Below, in pieces: positions 1 through 7,682 of a stretch of DNA of 37,999 nt; within the stretch, counting starts at the first letter, position 1, and every line of letters begins with the position of its first letter. A program made the position numbers and the translations under genes. The notes beneath the pieces are model-generated. The model saw only the letters and a program-made list of their open reading frames with translations. It was not told where the DNA came from and searched no databases. The stretch comes from Lachnospiraceae bacterium (lineage in GTDB: Bacteria; Bacillota; Clostridia; Lachnospirales; Lachnospiraceae), in the NCBI GenBank assembly GCA_017962105.1, contig JAGCVY010000072.1:1-37999 (forward strand), given 5' to 3'.

Positions 1-1
1 A

Positions 2-181
2 CAAGTAATTCATAGACTTTTTGAAGCATGTTACAAAACCAATCTTCATTCCATTTGGGCCAAAAGAGAACTGTATAAAGGAAACTCCTGGGATGACTTC
101 CGTGTGATTCTTGCCAAAAACATGAAGCCGATATACGACTCCGCAAAACGGCAAGGGTATGAGGTTTGGAATAAATGTTAA
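2..181 (+). CDS. C-terminal end of an unidentified protein (partial)
   Basis: An open frame enters from the left edge and runs 59 codons to TAA at 179-181, ending in WNKC. The composition is that of a real protein, with mixed charged and aromatic residues and segments such as WAKRELYKG and YDSAKRQGYEVW. No start is visible because the gene begins outside the window. I do not recognise the family. The next gene starts 30 bp downstream with its own ribosome binding site, so the two may be co-transcribed. Confidence 0.5.
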   Translation, partial: QVIHRLFEACYKTNLHSIWAKRELYKGNSWDDFRVILAKNMKPIYDSAKRQGYEVWNKC

Positions 182-211
182 GCAGTGAAATAACCATGTA
201 GGAGGCACCCC

Positions 212-1081
212 ATGTTCACCATCCCCACTTACAAACAAATTCGCGTCATCCTCGATACGGATGCGGCGTGCGAGGCGGACGATCCGTTCGCAATTGTTCA
301 TGCGCTGCTGAGCCCGAAGCTGATCGTGAAGGGAATCTGCGCGGCGCATTTTGCAAGCGTTGGTTCCATGGAGCGGAGTTGCGAGGAGATCAAGACTATC
401 CTGGCGGCCATGGAAATCGATGTGCCCGTGTTTCGCGGGCAGACGGGGCCGCTTTCGCGGGATACGGCGGTCTCGGAGGCCGCTGCATTTATCGCAGCGG
501 AGGCGATGCGGGAGGATGAGCGGCCGCTCTTTGTGCTTTGCCAGGGGGCGATCACGAACGTGGCGAAGGCCATCGAGGCGGAGCCGGGGATTACGGAGAG
601 GATGACGATCATTTGGATTGGGACGCACGGAAGCGCGTACGGGCCGGCGGCGTTTCGTGAATTTAACGCGGGAAATGATGTCGAAGCCGCGAATTATGTG
701 CTGCAGAGGGCGCGGAAGTTGTGGCTTGTGCCGGCGGACGTGTACACCACGATCCACATCGGCATCGCGGAGATCGAGCGCAGGATTGCGCCGTGCGGGA
801 AGATCGGCAGGCACCTTTTCGAAAACCTGGTGCGATACAACAATTCGGCGGAGGCGGGCTGGACGCAGGGCGAGAGCTGGTCGCTCGGGGATTCGCCGGC
901 GATTGCGCTGGCGATCAATCCCGGGTGTGGGCATTTTACGATGGAGCACGCGCCGCGGGTGGAGGAGGACACGGCCTCTTCGGAGTGCCCGGAGAATCCG
1001 GTGATCCGGATCTACAAGGACGTGGATTCCAGGTACATCCTGGAGGACCTGATCGCGAAGCTGGAGTTGTTTGCGGGATGA
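212..1081 (+). CDS. Nucleoside hydrolase, IunH-like family
   Basis: Predicted cytosolic hydrolase of the N-glycosidic bond of ribonucleosides, releasing base and ribose for salvage. The N-terminal calcium-binding motif appears at residues 15-24 as DTDAACEADD, a version of the family's DTDxGxDD with two extra residues; the EADDPFAIVHALL form is typical of a clostridial subgroup. EFNAGNDVEAA near residue 150 matches the family's second metal and substrate motif, and SLGDSPAIALAIN near residue 230 occupies the place of the usual HDPLA segment. The length of 289 aa is close to the family norm of about 310. ATG 212 follows AGGAGG at 202-207. Substrate preference cannot be read. The altered DTD motif could mean a non-standard nucleoside. 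Confidence 0.85.
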   Translation: MFTIPTYKQIRVILDTDAACEADDPFAIVHALLSPKLIVKGICAAHFASVGSMERSCEEIKTILAAMEIDVPVFRGQTGPLSRDTAVSEAAAFIAAEAMREDERPLFVLCQGAITNVAKAIEAEPGITERMTIIWIGTHGSAYGPAAFREFNAGNDVEAANYVLQRARKLWLVPADVYTTIHIGIAEIERRIAPCGKIGRHLFENLVRYNNSAEAGWTQGESWSLGDSPAIALAINPGCGHFTMEHAPRVEEDTASSECPENPVIRIYKDVDSRYILEDLIAKLELFAG

Positions 1082-1144
1082 CCCGATAGGATAACTGCAT
1101 TGTAAGAAAATGATGGGAAGGATGCCTAACAAGGAGAACAAAGG

Positions 1145-2695
1145 ATGAGAAACAGACCGGAATGGCTTTCAAATGCCGTATTTTACGAGATTTACCCGCA
1201 GTCCTTTCTGGACACGGACGGGGACGGGATCGGCAACATCAACGGGATCACGGAGAAATTGCCCTATATCCGCAACCTGGGGTGCAACGCCATTTGGCTG
1301 AATCCCTGCTTCGACTCCCCGTTCGGGGACGCGGGCTACGATGTCTCGGACTATTACAAGGTGGCGCCGCGGTACGGAACCAACGAGGACCTGGCGACGC
1401 TGTTCGCGGAGGCGCACAAGCTCGGAATGCATGTGCTTCTTGACCTTGTTCCCGGGCATACGTCCTGGAAGCATCCGTGGTTTACGGAGAGCATGAAAGC
1501 CTCGACAAATGAATTCACCGACCGCTATATCTGGACGGACAGCGTCTGGGAGGAGGCGCCGGGGTACGGTTCCCTTCGGGGAATCTCCGACCGGGACGGC
1601 AGCTGTATCGTGAACTTTTTCACGCACCAGCCGGCGCTCAACTACGGCTTCTACAAGCCTGACCGCCCGTGGCAGCAGCCCATGGATTCCGAGGGAGCAA
1701 TGGCCACGAGAAATGCCATGAAGGACGTGATGGCGTTCTGGCTCTCCCTGGGGTGCGACGGATTCCGCGTGGATATGGCGGGGTCTTTGGTGAAGAACGA
1801 TGAGGACTCCAAGGGGACCATCGCGCTGTGGCAGGATGTCCGGAGCTTTCTTGACGAGAGATTTCCGGAGGCTGTGCTTGTCTCGGAGTGGGGCGAGCCG
1901 GACAAGAGCATCGAGGGCGGATTCCATATGGATTTTCTGCTCCATTTCGGACCGTCCCACTATAACGACCTGTTTCGCTGCGAGAAACCGTTCTTCGGCG
2001 GAGAGGGTGATGCGGCTGCATTTGTCGGAAAATACCTGGAGAGCTACCGGAAGGCCGCCGGCAGGGGCCTGATCTGCATCCCGTCCGGCAACCACGATAT
2101 GGACCGACTTGCCCGTCACATCCGCGGAGATCGCGCAAAGATGGCCTTCGCGTTTCTGCTTTCCATGCCAGGGGCACCGTTCCTCTATTACGGCGACGAA
2201 ATCGGCATGCGCTATGTGGAAAACCTGACGTCCGTGGAGGGCGGATACGGCCGGACCGGTTCCCGCTCGCCGATGCAGTGGGACGCCTCCGAGGGCGCAG
2301 GGTTCTCAACGGGGCCGAAGGAAAATTACTATATCCCTCTGGATCCGGACAGCGGACGACCGAATGCAGCGGAGCAGCTTGCCGACGGGGATTCACTGCT
2401 AAACGAAGTGAAGAAACTGATCGGGATCCGGCAGGCACACAAAGCGCTCGGAAACGACGGCGCGATCACATTTGTCTGTGACGGGGCGAAGGGAAAACCG
2501 CTGGCATATTTCCGCACTTCCGGGGATGAGAAGATTTTGGTAGTGATCAATCCTACGAAAGAGGAATGGACAGTGCCTTTCGAGGGGGCGACAGGAGAAC
2601 TTCTGTACAGCCTCGGCGAGCAGCCTGTTTATGCCGCCGGAAGACTGGCGGTTCCCGGCGGGACAGCCTGCTTTTGGGAGGTAATGCATGAGTGA
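1145..2695 (+). CDS. GH13 alpha-amylase family glycosidase
   Basis: Predicted cytosolic alpha-glucan or oligosaccharide glycosidase; there is no signal peptide. The (beta/alpha)8 barrel starts at the N-terminus with VFYEIYPQSFLD. The three catalytic acids are in order: Asp in DGFRVDMA near residue 208, Glu in LVSEWGEP near 247, and Asp in GNHDMDR near 318. GSRSPMQWD near residue 375 is characteristic of oligo-1,6-glucosidase, trehalose synthase and related neutral glycosidases. A C-terminal beta domain ends near residue 510. The length of 516 aa is slightly short for oligo-1,6-glucosidases (about 555). AAGGAG at 1131-1136 sets the start. Exact substrate is open: isomaltose, trehalose or a sucrose-like sugar are all possible. 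Confidence 0.9.
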   Translation: MRNRPEWLSNAVFYEIYPQSFLDTDGDGIGNINGITEKLPYIRNLGCNAIWLNPCFDSPFGDAGYDVSDYYKVAPRYGTNEDLATLFAEAHKLGMHVLLDLVPGHTSWKHPWFTESMKASTNEFTDRYIWTDSVWEEAPGYGSLRGISDRDGSCIVNFFTHQPALNYGFYKPDRPWQQPMDSEGAMATRNAMKDVMAFWLSLGCDGFRVDMAGSLVKNDEDSKGTIALWQDVRSFLDERFPEAVLVSEWGEPDKSIEGGFHMDFLLHFGPSHYNDLFRCEKPFFGGEGDAAAFVGKYLESYRKAAGRGLICIPSGNHDMDRLARHIRGDRAKMAFAFLLSMPGAPFLYYGDEIGMRYVENLTSVEGGYGRTGSRSPMQWDASEGAGFSTGPKENYYIPLDPDSGRPNAAEQLADGDSLLNEVKKLIGIRQAHKALGNDGAITFVCDGAKGKPLAYFRTSGDEKILVVINPTKEEWTVPFEGATGELLYSLGEQPVYAAGRLAVPGGTACFWEVMHE

Positions 2696-2750
2696 AAACA
2701 CGAACGGCATTGCTATCTCGAAGAAAGAAACAAGATCCTTGATGAGATAA
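2688..2750 (+). CDS. 20-codon ORF overlapping the glycosidase end, possible remnant
   Basis: ATG at 2688 overlaps the glycosidase stop (TGA 2693-2695) and opens 20 codons beginning MSENTNGI and ending at TAA 2748-2750, just before a strong terminator. The overlap suggests translational coupling, as in an operon whose next gene was lost. The peptide has no recognisable domain. It may be the surviving N-terminus of a deleted gene or a chance frame. Confidence 0.25.
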   Translation: MSENTNGIAISKKETRSLMR

Positions 2751-2798
2751 TGGCATGGCAGCAGAGCATATATACTCTTGATTGCGCATCGATAAAAG

Positions 2799-2831
2799 GG
2801 CGCCTCCCGGAAAACCGGAGGCGCCTTTTTT
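2799..2831 (+). terminator. Rho-independent terminator
   Basis: GC-rich arms at 2799-2810 and 2815-2825 pair over 11 bp with one bulged C at 2806. An AAAA loop and a T6 tract at 2826-2831 complete it. It ends the nucleoside hydrolase-glycosidase transcript. Confidence 0.93.
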
Positions 2832-2971
2832 GTACAATAAACGTGATCGTAATTATACTTAAGTCACAACCCGTATTGGTATATTTATCGCCCACTAAAT
2901 CGTTTACAATAAGCTCAACAAAAGAAAACCAACCATTCACACAGCGGGTTTTACCGCAGAAGGAGGAGCTT

Positions 2972-3325
2972 ATGCCTAAGAAGATTTATTTTACGATTGC
3001 AGGAATGAACTTCCGTTATGGGACGGAATTTGCCGAAAGGGGCATGGCGGTTACGCTGGAGAAGGACCCGAAAAATGAGTACGACAAGGAGGCCATCAAG
3101 GTCAACATGCCTGGGCTGGGGCAGGTCGGCTGGGTGGCGAACAGCGTCGGGACCGTGCTGGGCGATTGCTACAGCGCTGGACGTGTCTACGACAAGATTG
3201 GCGACACTGCTGAGGCGACCATCGCGTACGTGACGCCGAAGGGGTGCGTGTGCGAGCTGGTGCTGGGCGGCGAGGCTGAGGCAGCGGGACCTGAGGCGAC
3301 TCTGATTACGCAGAAGGATGAATAG
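2972..3325 (+). CDS. HIRAN domain protein
   Basis: Small cytosolic protein of 117 aa, essentially one HIRAN domain. In larger proteins this domain binds DNA ends and stalled forks, and as a single-domain protein its role is unknown. The diagnostic core is at residues 30-65: LEKDPKNEYDKEAIKV followed by GQVGWVANSV, the family pattern of a charged Asn-x-Tyr-Asp-x-x-Ala-Ile-x-V strand and a G-x-V/I-G-W/Y-V strand. ATG 2972 is chosen because AAGGAGGAGC lies directly upstream; the in-frame sequence further upstream crosses the preceding terminator. A terminator follows, so the gene is monocistronic. It lies next to WYL and DUF262 fragments, families often found in defence islands. Confidence 0.8.
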   Translation: MPKKIYFTIAGMNFRYGTEFAERGMAVTLEKDPKNEYDKEAIKVNMPGLGQVGWVANSVGTVLGDCYSAGRVYDKIGDTAEATIAYVTPKGCVCELVLGGEAEAAGPEATLITQKDE

Positions 3326-3352
3326 AATAACGAGCGCGCGAGCGCATGCGAG

Positions 3353-3379
3353 AGGCAGTTCAAGATCGGACTGCCTTTT
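3353..3379 (+). terminator. Rho-independent terminator after the HIRAN gene
   Basis: AGGCAGT (3353-3359) pairs with ACTGCCT (3370-3376), followed by a short T run. The stem is only 7 bp and the tract is short, so it may be leaky. Confidence 0.6.
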
Positions 3380-3484
3380 CGGCATTTGACGGAATAATTT
3401 GCACGAATCATGCGGAAAATATGCTCTCCGATAACGGTGAGCAAAAAACTTGTTGGAATGTGCCATAAATCACTCTCAAGCGGT

Positions 3485-3513
3485 TTTCAAAAAGGTTCCC
3501 GATGTGGTATAAT
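3485..3513 (+). promoter_or_regulatory. Extended -10 promoter for the WYL/DUF262 block
   Basis: TATAAT at 3508-3513 has an upstream TGG (extended -10) and a poor -35 (TTTCAA, 3485-3490) at 17 bp. The start codon at 3544 has AAGGAGGT at 3530-3537. The intergenic stretch from 3380 to 3484 shows nothing else. Confidence 0.65.
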
Positions 3514-3543
3514 CAAGTATCTCGATACTAAGGAGGTGCAGTT

Positions 3544-3942
3544 ATGCCTAAGGGAGCCGGTCAGAAGCTGAAATTGTACTACTTAAGCCGCATCATGCTG
3601 GAGAAAACCGACGAAGACCACATGATCACCATGCCGGAGATCAAGAAGGCGTTGGAAGCGTATGGCGTGACGGCGGATCGGAAGAGCCTCTATGACGACC
3701 TCCAATCGCTCGAGGTTCTCGGAATCGAGGTTATTGGGGAAAAAATCGGACACAACTACTATTATCACGTGTCAAGCAAGCAGTTCGAGATCGCGGAGCT
3801 GAAGCTCCTCGTGGATGCCATCCAGTGCTCCAAATTCATTTCCGCCAAGAAATCCGATGCCCTCATCAAGAAACTGACCGGCCTGGTCAGCAAATACGAG
3901 GCCGAGCAGCTGAAGCGCCAGGTCGTCATCTTCGTGAGATGA
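3544..3942 (+). pseudogene. WYL-family transcription regulator, C-terminally truncated
   Basis: The N-terminal winged-helix part of a WYL regulator is intact: MPKGAGQKLKL at the start, MPEIKKALEAYGV, then the recognition region RKSLYDDLQSLEVLGI at about residues 47-62. The linker IAELKLLVDAIQCSKFI follows at 84-100. Similarity to the family ends at LKRQV near residue 127, where intact members continue into a WYL ligand-binding domain of roughly 180 residues. Here the frame stops after five unrelated residues at TGA 3940-3942. The stop overlaps the start of the DUF262 fragment. A DNA-binding stub could still be made, but effector sensing should be lost. Confidence 0.8.
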
Positions 3943-4811
3943 ACGAACTCGAGGTCACAGAAACAGAGCGTATCGTTCGGATGTGGGAAAATTTGAACCA
4001 GTCGAAGTTGGCAGGTCTTTTCAATGATTATCTTTACCGTCTGAAGGAATGGATTAAAGGTAATCGAGCGTTGGAACTTACTGAGCATAATATCGAGATG
4101 TTCAAGGGTGTGACGGCCAAGGATAATCATCCGTATGCACAGTACTATAAGGGCGCATTTGCCTATGCGGAAGAATTGAACAGTTCGCATGTTCCGTTTG
4201 TTACGGGTCTTCAGAAACTGAGTCCTTTCCAGATTAATGTTCCGATTATTGCCGGAAAGGCTTTCTTCGAGTACGCAAAACACTATTTTGATATCCTTGC
4301 GGACATTCGGAATAACGATAAGTATGAAGGATATTTCATTAATGACGATCCAATCGTGAAGACTTTGGATCTCAGAAAATACAAGAACGGCGTCGGCAAT
4401 GGCATCACCAGGTTGATGTTTGATTCGGCAATCCTTTTGTATGTCGATCGGTTCTGCCCATCTATCCCCTCAAAAACCGATATCGAGTATCTGAACCAGT
4501 TTGTGGTTGCAGCATTTGTATGGGCCTATTCCATGCGTGCGCAATACACTAACGTCGGCTGGCTTGTAGCCCAGAATTATATTATGGGGACTACACCACG
4601 GGAGGAAATTGTAAATGCGTTCAATATCTACAAGGTAATCTCGGAGTCCGATTCGCCAGGGGTATTGCTGAGCGAGTTGTCTGATTTGCTGATTCCACTG
4701 CCTCACAGGATAAAGGCAGACACCAGAGATGTTCATGCGACAGACGAGGATGGTGTTCAGTTAAACTATTTGCATTATTTTGCAAAGCACCGATTCTGGG
4801 AGGAAAACTGA
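3939..4811 (+). pseudogene. C-terminal half of a DUF262 (GmrSD-like) protein
   Basis: This reading frame resembles the region that follows the DUF262 domain in GmrSD-type proteins: a helical segment (TETERIVRMWENLNQ) and a later conserved stretch RLMFDSAILLYVDRF near residue 170. No DUF262 catalytic motif is present. The ATG at 3939 lies within the WYL stop overlap, and the family-like sequence seems to start in frame just upstream (HLREMNELE), so the start may be secondary. The N-terminal half appears to have been lost in the deletion that also cut the WYL gene. The assignment rests on remembered family patterns and is moderately sure. Confidence 0.5.
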
Positions 4812-5626
4812 TGAACAAAAACGAACTGCCTCTTGGAGAGGTTTCCATCGAAGAACTGTTTTTCGGCAACGTGAAGTGTACGTACGAGATTCCTATTTAC
4901 CAGAGAAACTATGCCTGGGAGAAGGAAGAGATCACGGCGTTGATCCAAGACGTTTACGACTCCTACAAAAAGGATCCCGTACGACCGTATTATATAGGCA
5001 CGCTTGTTTCCTACCACAAAGGCGATGATGTTTATGAGATTATCGACGGGCAGCAGCGTTTGACGACGATTCGCATACTGCTGGCAGTGCTCGGGATTAG
5101 GCCTGGAAATCAGCTTACTTATCGTGCTCGCAAGAAATCGGACGACACGCTGAAGGTGATTCCGAATTTTGACAGCGTGGAAGAAAAAGACAACGGAATC
5201 GTTAACGGCTTCCGCTATGCTAAGGCGGAGGTGGACGATCTGCTCGAGACTCCGGAGGTGCGCAGCGGTTTCATTGATTACTTCCGCAGAAATGTGCATA
5301 TCGTTCATTATCGTGTCCCAAAAGACATTGATCTGAACCATTATTTTGAGATTATGAATTCCCGAGGTGAGCAGCTCGAAAAGCATGAGATTGCCCCGGT
5401 CAAGGGCATCGGCCGGCTGCTTCAGAAATTGAAGGGGCGCATGGTCAAACTGGATTTCTTCGACGGGGAGTGTGACACGGACCTGATCATGAAGCCCTGC
5501 CGCATCCTGGAGTTTGACGGAAACTGGGCTAAGGTTTCCGTTGAAACGAAGAAAGGGACCATTGAGAAACTGATCGCGATCTCGTCCGTTCAGTCCATTG
5601 AGTTGATGGAGGAGGAAGCAAGATGA
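4811..5626 (+). CDS. DUF262 N-terminal domain joined to a small SH3-like/Lsm-like tail (chimeric)
   Basis: Residues 1-196 form a DUF262 domain. YQRNYAWEKEEI near residue 36 and IIDGQQRLTTIR near 79 are the diagnostic motifs of this ParB/Srx-like NTPase and nuclease fold, seen in GmrS of type IV restriction. Family similarity stops at EQLEKHEI (about residue 196). The remaining 75 residues, KLKGRMVKLDFF to ELMEEEAR, resemble a small beta-barrel domain. Its end (KGTIEKLIAISSVQSIEL) is like the end of the next gene (TTKEKLIRVEAVKSLLEI). The frame stays open across the join. GGGAGGAAAACTG precedes the ATG, so it is probably translated. Restriction activity is unlikely without the C-terminal half. 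Confidence 0.7.
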   Translation: MNKNELPLGEVSIEELFFGNVKCTYEIPIYQRNYAWEKEEITALIQDVYDSYKKDPVRPYYIGTLVSYHKGDDVYEIIDGQQRLTTIRILLAVLGIRPGNQLTYRARKKSDDTLKVIPNFDSVEEKDNGIVNGFRYAKAEVDDLLETPEVRSGFIDYFRRNVHIVHYRVPKDIDLNHYFEIMNSRGEQLEKHEIAPVKGIGRLLQKLKGRMVKLDFFDGECDTDLIMKPCRILEFDGNWAKVSVETKKGTIEKLIAISSVQSIELMEEEAR

Positions 5627-5991
5627 TCTACGTGGCATACGCATTTGGTATTCTCGGCCTGGTTGCATTTCTCGAAACATTCACGCTGCAGAGCCGCCTC
5701 AACAAGATTGAGGCGCAACTTTCGAAAATGAGCGGTACTCCGCAAAATGAGGAGCGCCTCTCCATGATCGAGGCGGCGCGCGGGTACATCGGACGCCCCG
5801 TGCAGATCGAGTTGAAGGAGGACTACGAGGACTCGGATATTTTGTCCTACGGGAACACGAAGCACGGCACCAACACGATCCTGGAAGTTGACGATGACTG
5901 GCTTCTGGTGAAGATCGTCACGCCGAAAACCACCAAGGAGAAACTGATCCGGGTGGAAGCCGTCAAGTCTCTCCTGGAGATCAACGGCTGA
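5623..5991 (+). CDS. Small membrane-anchored protein with a beta-barrel-like domain
   Basis: 122 aa with one N-terminal membrane helix (YVAYAFGILGLVAFLETF, residues 3-20), a short coiled segment (LQSRLNKIEAQLSKM) and a soluble domain of about 75 residues with alternating beta-strand pattern. The domain resembles the tail of the upstream chimeric protein, so the two were probably paralogous neighbours before the rearrangement. The ATG overlaps the upstream stop (ATGA), and GGAGGAGGAAG provides the binding site. The topology suggests a single-pass protein facing the cytosol, by inference. Function unknown. Confidence 0.65.
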   Translation: MIYVAYAFGILGLVAFLETFTLQSRLNKIEAQLSKMSGTPQNEERLSMIEAARGYIGRPVQIELKEDYEDSDILSYGNTKHGTNTILEVDDDWLLVKIVTPKTTKEKLIRVEAVKSLLEING

Positions 5992-6005
5992 CAGAGGGTA
6001 TGTGT

Positions 6006-6458
6006 ATGAAGGAACCCTTAGAATTTACAGTGAAACATTTTTCGGAGCTCACGCCCTGGGAACTCTACGAGATCATCAAGACCAGGTTCGAGATCTTCGT
6101 CATCGAGCAGCACGTGATCTGTGAGGATCTGGATGACCGGGACAAGGAGGCCATCCATGTGTTCTGTCGGAATGAGGCGGGCCGGGTGACGGGGTATCTC
6201 CGCGTGTTCTGGAATGACGAGAACGCGGGGGTGGCGCAGATCGGCCGGGTGGTGACGCTGGAGCATGGCCGGGGCATCGGCGGAGCGCTCCTCAAAAAGG
6301 GCGTGGAGGTCGCCGAGAAGCAGTTGCACGCGCGGTCGATTTACCTGCACTCCCAGCAGTACTGCACCGGATACTACGCCAAGGAAGGCTTTAAGATCGT
6401 GTCCGACGTCTTCATCGAGGACGAGATCCCTCACGTGGAAATGGTGAAGCAGTTGTAG
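6006..6458 (+). CDS. elaA: GNAT acetyltransferase, ElaA family
   Basis: Predicted acetyl-CoA dependent N-acetyltransferase. The ElaA signature is present: FSELTPWELYEIIKTRFEIFVIEQ at the N-terminus, then DLDDRDKEAIHV. The acetyl-CoA loop IGRVVTLEHGRGIGGALLKK lies near residues 78-97, with the R/Q-x-x-G-x-G/A pattern as RGIGG. Length about 150 aa is typical. ATG 6006 is preferred over ATG 6000 because AGAGGG (5993-5998) is only 1 nt from the latter. The biological substrate of ElaA proteins is not established. The gene follows the DUF262 block by 14 bp and may be in the same transcript. Confidence 0.85.
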   Translation: MKEPLEFTVKHFSELTPWELYEIIKTRFEIFVIEQHVICEDLDDRDKEAIHVFCRNEAGRVTGYLRVFWNDENAGVAQIGRVVTLEHGRGIGGALLKKGVEVAEKQLHARSIYLHSQQYCTGYYAKEGFKIVSDVFIEDEIPHVEMVKQL

Positions 6459-6500
6459 GCAACATCACAGAATAATCAATCTCCTGCAAACGATAATACA

Positions 6501-6529
6501 TTGTTGGGGCATCTGCCGAATGATAGAAT
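6501..6529 (+). promoter_or_regulatory. Promoter for the aldo/keto reductase
   Basis: TTGTTG (6501-6506) and TAGAAT (6524-6529) are separated by 17 bp. The -10 region sits in CCGAATGATAGAAT, a 14-nt block repeated exactly upstream of the DXS-like gene at 32743-32756. An untranslated leader of about 80 nt follows. Confidence 0.6.
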
Positions 6530-6615
6530 GAAACCGTAACGAGGCCGCAGGCAGTTTCGTTCCCGTGCAACGCCGGGCTGCTGGCGGTAACGCAATAAGA
6601 AGGAGGTTGAGGGGT

Positions 6616-7467
6616 ATGAGAGATCAAAACGATACGTATAAGTTGGCAAATGGGGTTGAGATCCCGTGCATCGGTTTCGGCATGTGGCAGACGCCGGATG
6701 ACCGGACCGGCATCGAGGCGGTGAAGAGCGCGATCCGTGCAGGGTACACGCACATCGATACAGCGCAGGCGTACGGCAACGAGGAGTGCGTGAAGATCGC
6801 CATCGAGGAGGCCGACGCGGACCGGAGCAAGCTTTTCATCACGACGAAGATCTGGAACAACAATCACAGTTATGACCTGGTCATGAGTTCCTTCGAGCAG
6901 TCGCTTAAGAAACTCGGGACGGACTATGTGGACCTGCTCCTGATCCATTGGCCGAACCCGGCGCCGTTTCGAAGCCGCTGGCAGGCGGCCAATGCGGAGA
7001 CCTGGAAGGCGATGGAGGAGCTGTACGAGGCCGGTAAGATCCGCGCCATCGGCATCAGCAACTTCCGCCCGCACCACATCGAGGAACTGCTGAAGACAGC
7101 GAAGGTCAAGCCGATGGTGAACCAGATCCGGCTGTGCCCCGGCGAGACGCAGGACGAGGTTGTCGACTACAGCCGCGCACAGGGGATGATCCTGGAGGCG
7201 TACAGCCCGCTCGGAACCGGCAGGATCTTCGACGTTCCGCAGATGCAGGCGCTCGCGGACAAGTACGGCAGGAGCATCGCACAGATCTGCATCCGGTGGA
7301 GTCTGCAGAGAGGATATCTTCCGCTGCCGAAGTCGGTGACGCCGTCGAGGATCGAGGAGAACCTCAAGGTGTTTGACTTCGAGCTTGAGGAGGCGGACGT
7401 TCAGCTGATCGCCTCGCTCACGGGCTGCGTCGGATTGTCCAGCGACCCGGACACGAGACCGTTCTGA
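6616..7467 (+). CDS. Aldo/keto reductase
   Basis: Predicted cytosolic NAD(P)H-dependent carbonyl reductase with a TIM-barrel fold, 283 aa. The catalytic tetrad is complete: Asp48 and Tyr53 (DTAQAYGNE), Lys78 (ITTKIW) and His111 (LLLIHWP). GISNF near residue 143, and near the C-terminus LPKSVTPSRIEENLKVFDF, are the cofactor-binding signature of this family, resembling 2,5-diketo-gluconate reductase-type members such as YvgN. ATG 6616 is chosen for AAGGAGG at 6600-6606; in-frame codons upstream lie in the leader. Monocistronic, with its own promoter and terminator. Substrate is unknown; detoxification of aldehydes or methylglyoxal is typical for relatives. Confidence 0.92.
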   Translation: MRDQNDTYKLANGVEIPCIGFGMWQTPDDRTGIEAVKSAIRAGYTHIDTAQAYGNEECVKIAIEEADADRSKLFITTKIWNNNHSYDLVMSSFEQSLKKLGTDYVDLLLIHWPNPAPFRSRWQAANAETWKAMEELYEAGKIRAIGISNFRPHHIEELLKTAKVKPMVNQIRLCPGETQDEVVDYSRAQGMILEAYSPLGTGRIFDVPQMQALADKYGRSIAQICIRWSLQRGYLPLPKSVTPSRIEENLKVFDFELEEADVQLIASLTGCVGLSSDPDTRPF

Positions 7468-7518
7468 GACTGGACTGGACTGAGCGCGTGAAAACGGAAC
7501 AGAAACCGTAACTATGGC

Positions 7519-7547
7519 AGGCCTCATCCGAAAGGGTGGGGCCTTTC
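7519..7547 (+). terminator. Terminator after the aldo/keto reductase
   Basis: GGCCTCATCC and GGGTGGGGCC form a 10-bp stem with G-U pairs around a GAAA loop, followed by TTT. The tract is short. A second, stronger terminator follows at 7591. Confidence 0.7.
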
Positions 7548-7590
7548 TAATGATTCGGGGAGATGTCCCCAAGCGACAGATCAATGGATC

Positions 7591-7619
7591 AGAGCGAATC
7601 TTCGGATTCGCTCTTTTTT
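7591..7619 (+). terminator. Strong Rho-independent terminator
   Basis: AGAGCGAATC (7591-7600), a TTCG tetraloop, and GATTCGCTCT (7605-7614) form a perfect 10-bp stem with a T6 tract to 7619. It insulates the ohrR promoter, which starts 5 nt later. Confidence 0.93.
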
Positions 7620-7623
7620 GTGC

Positions 7624-7652
7624 TTGACAAACAAATTTATATTTGATACAAT
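7624..7652 (+). promoter_or_regulatory. Sigma-A promoter of the ohrR-gpx operon
   Basis: TTGACA (7624-7629), 17-bp spacer, TACAAT (7647-7652): near-consensus. The -10 lies inside a palindrome (7646-7662), consistent with repression by the downstream regulator. Confidence 0.9.
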
Positions 7653-7662
7653 CTAATTGTAT
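7646..7662 (+). promoter_or_regulatory. Palindromic operator, probable OhrR site
   Basis: ATACAAT (7646-7652) and ATTGTAT (7656-7662) are perfect inverted repeats with a 3-nt spacer. They overlap the -10 element. MarR/OhrR regulators bind AT-rich palindromes of this size, commonly at their own promoter. Binding here is inferred. Confidence 0.7.
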
Positions 7663-7682
7663 AAGAGATAAACAAGGGAGGG

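Noticed and set aside
2750-2971. N-terminal extension of the HIRAN protein
   Set aside because: The in-frame extension crosses a strong terminator; the ribosome site supports ATG 2972.
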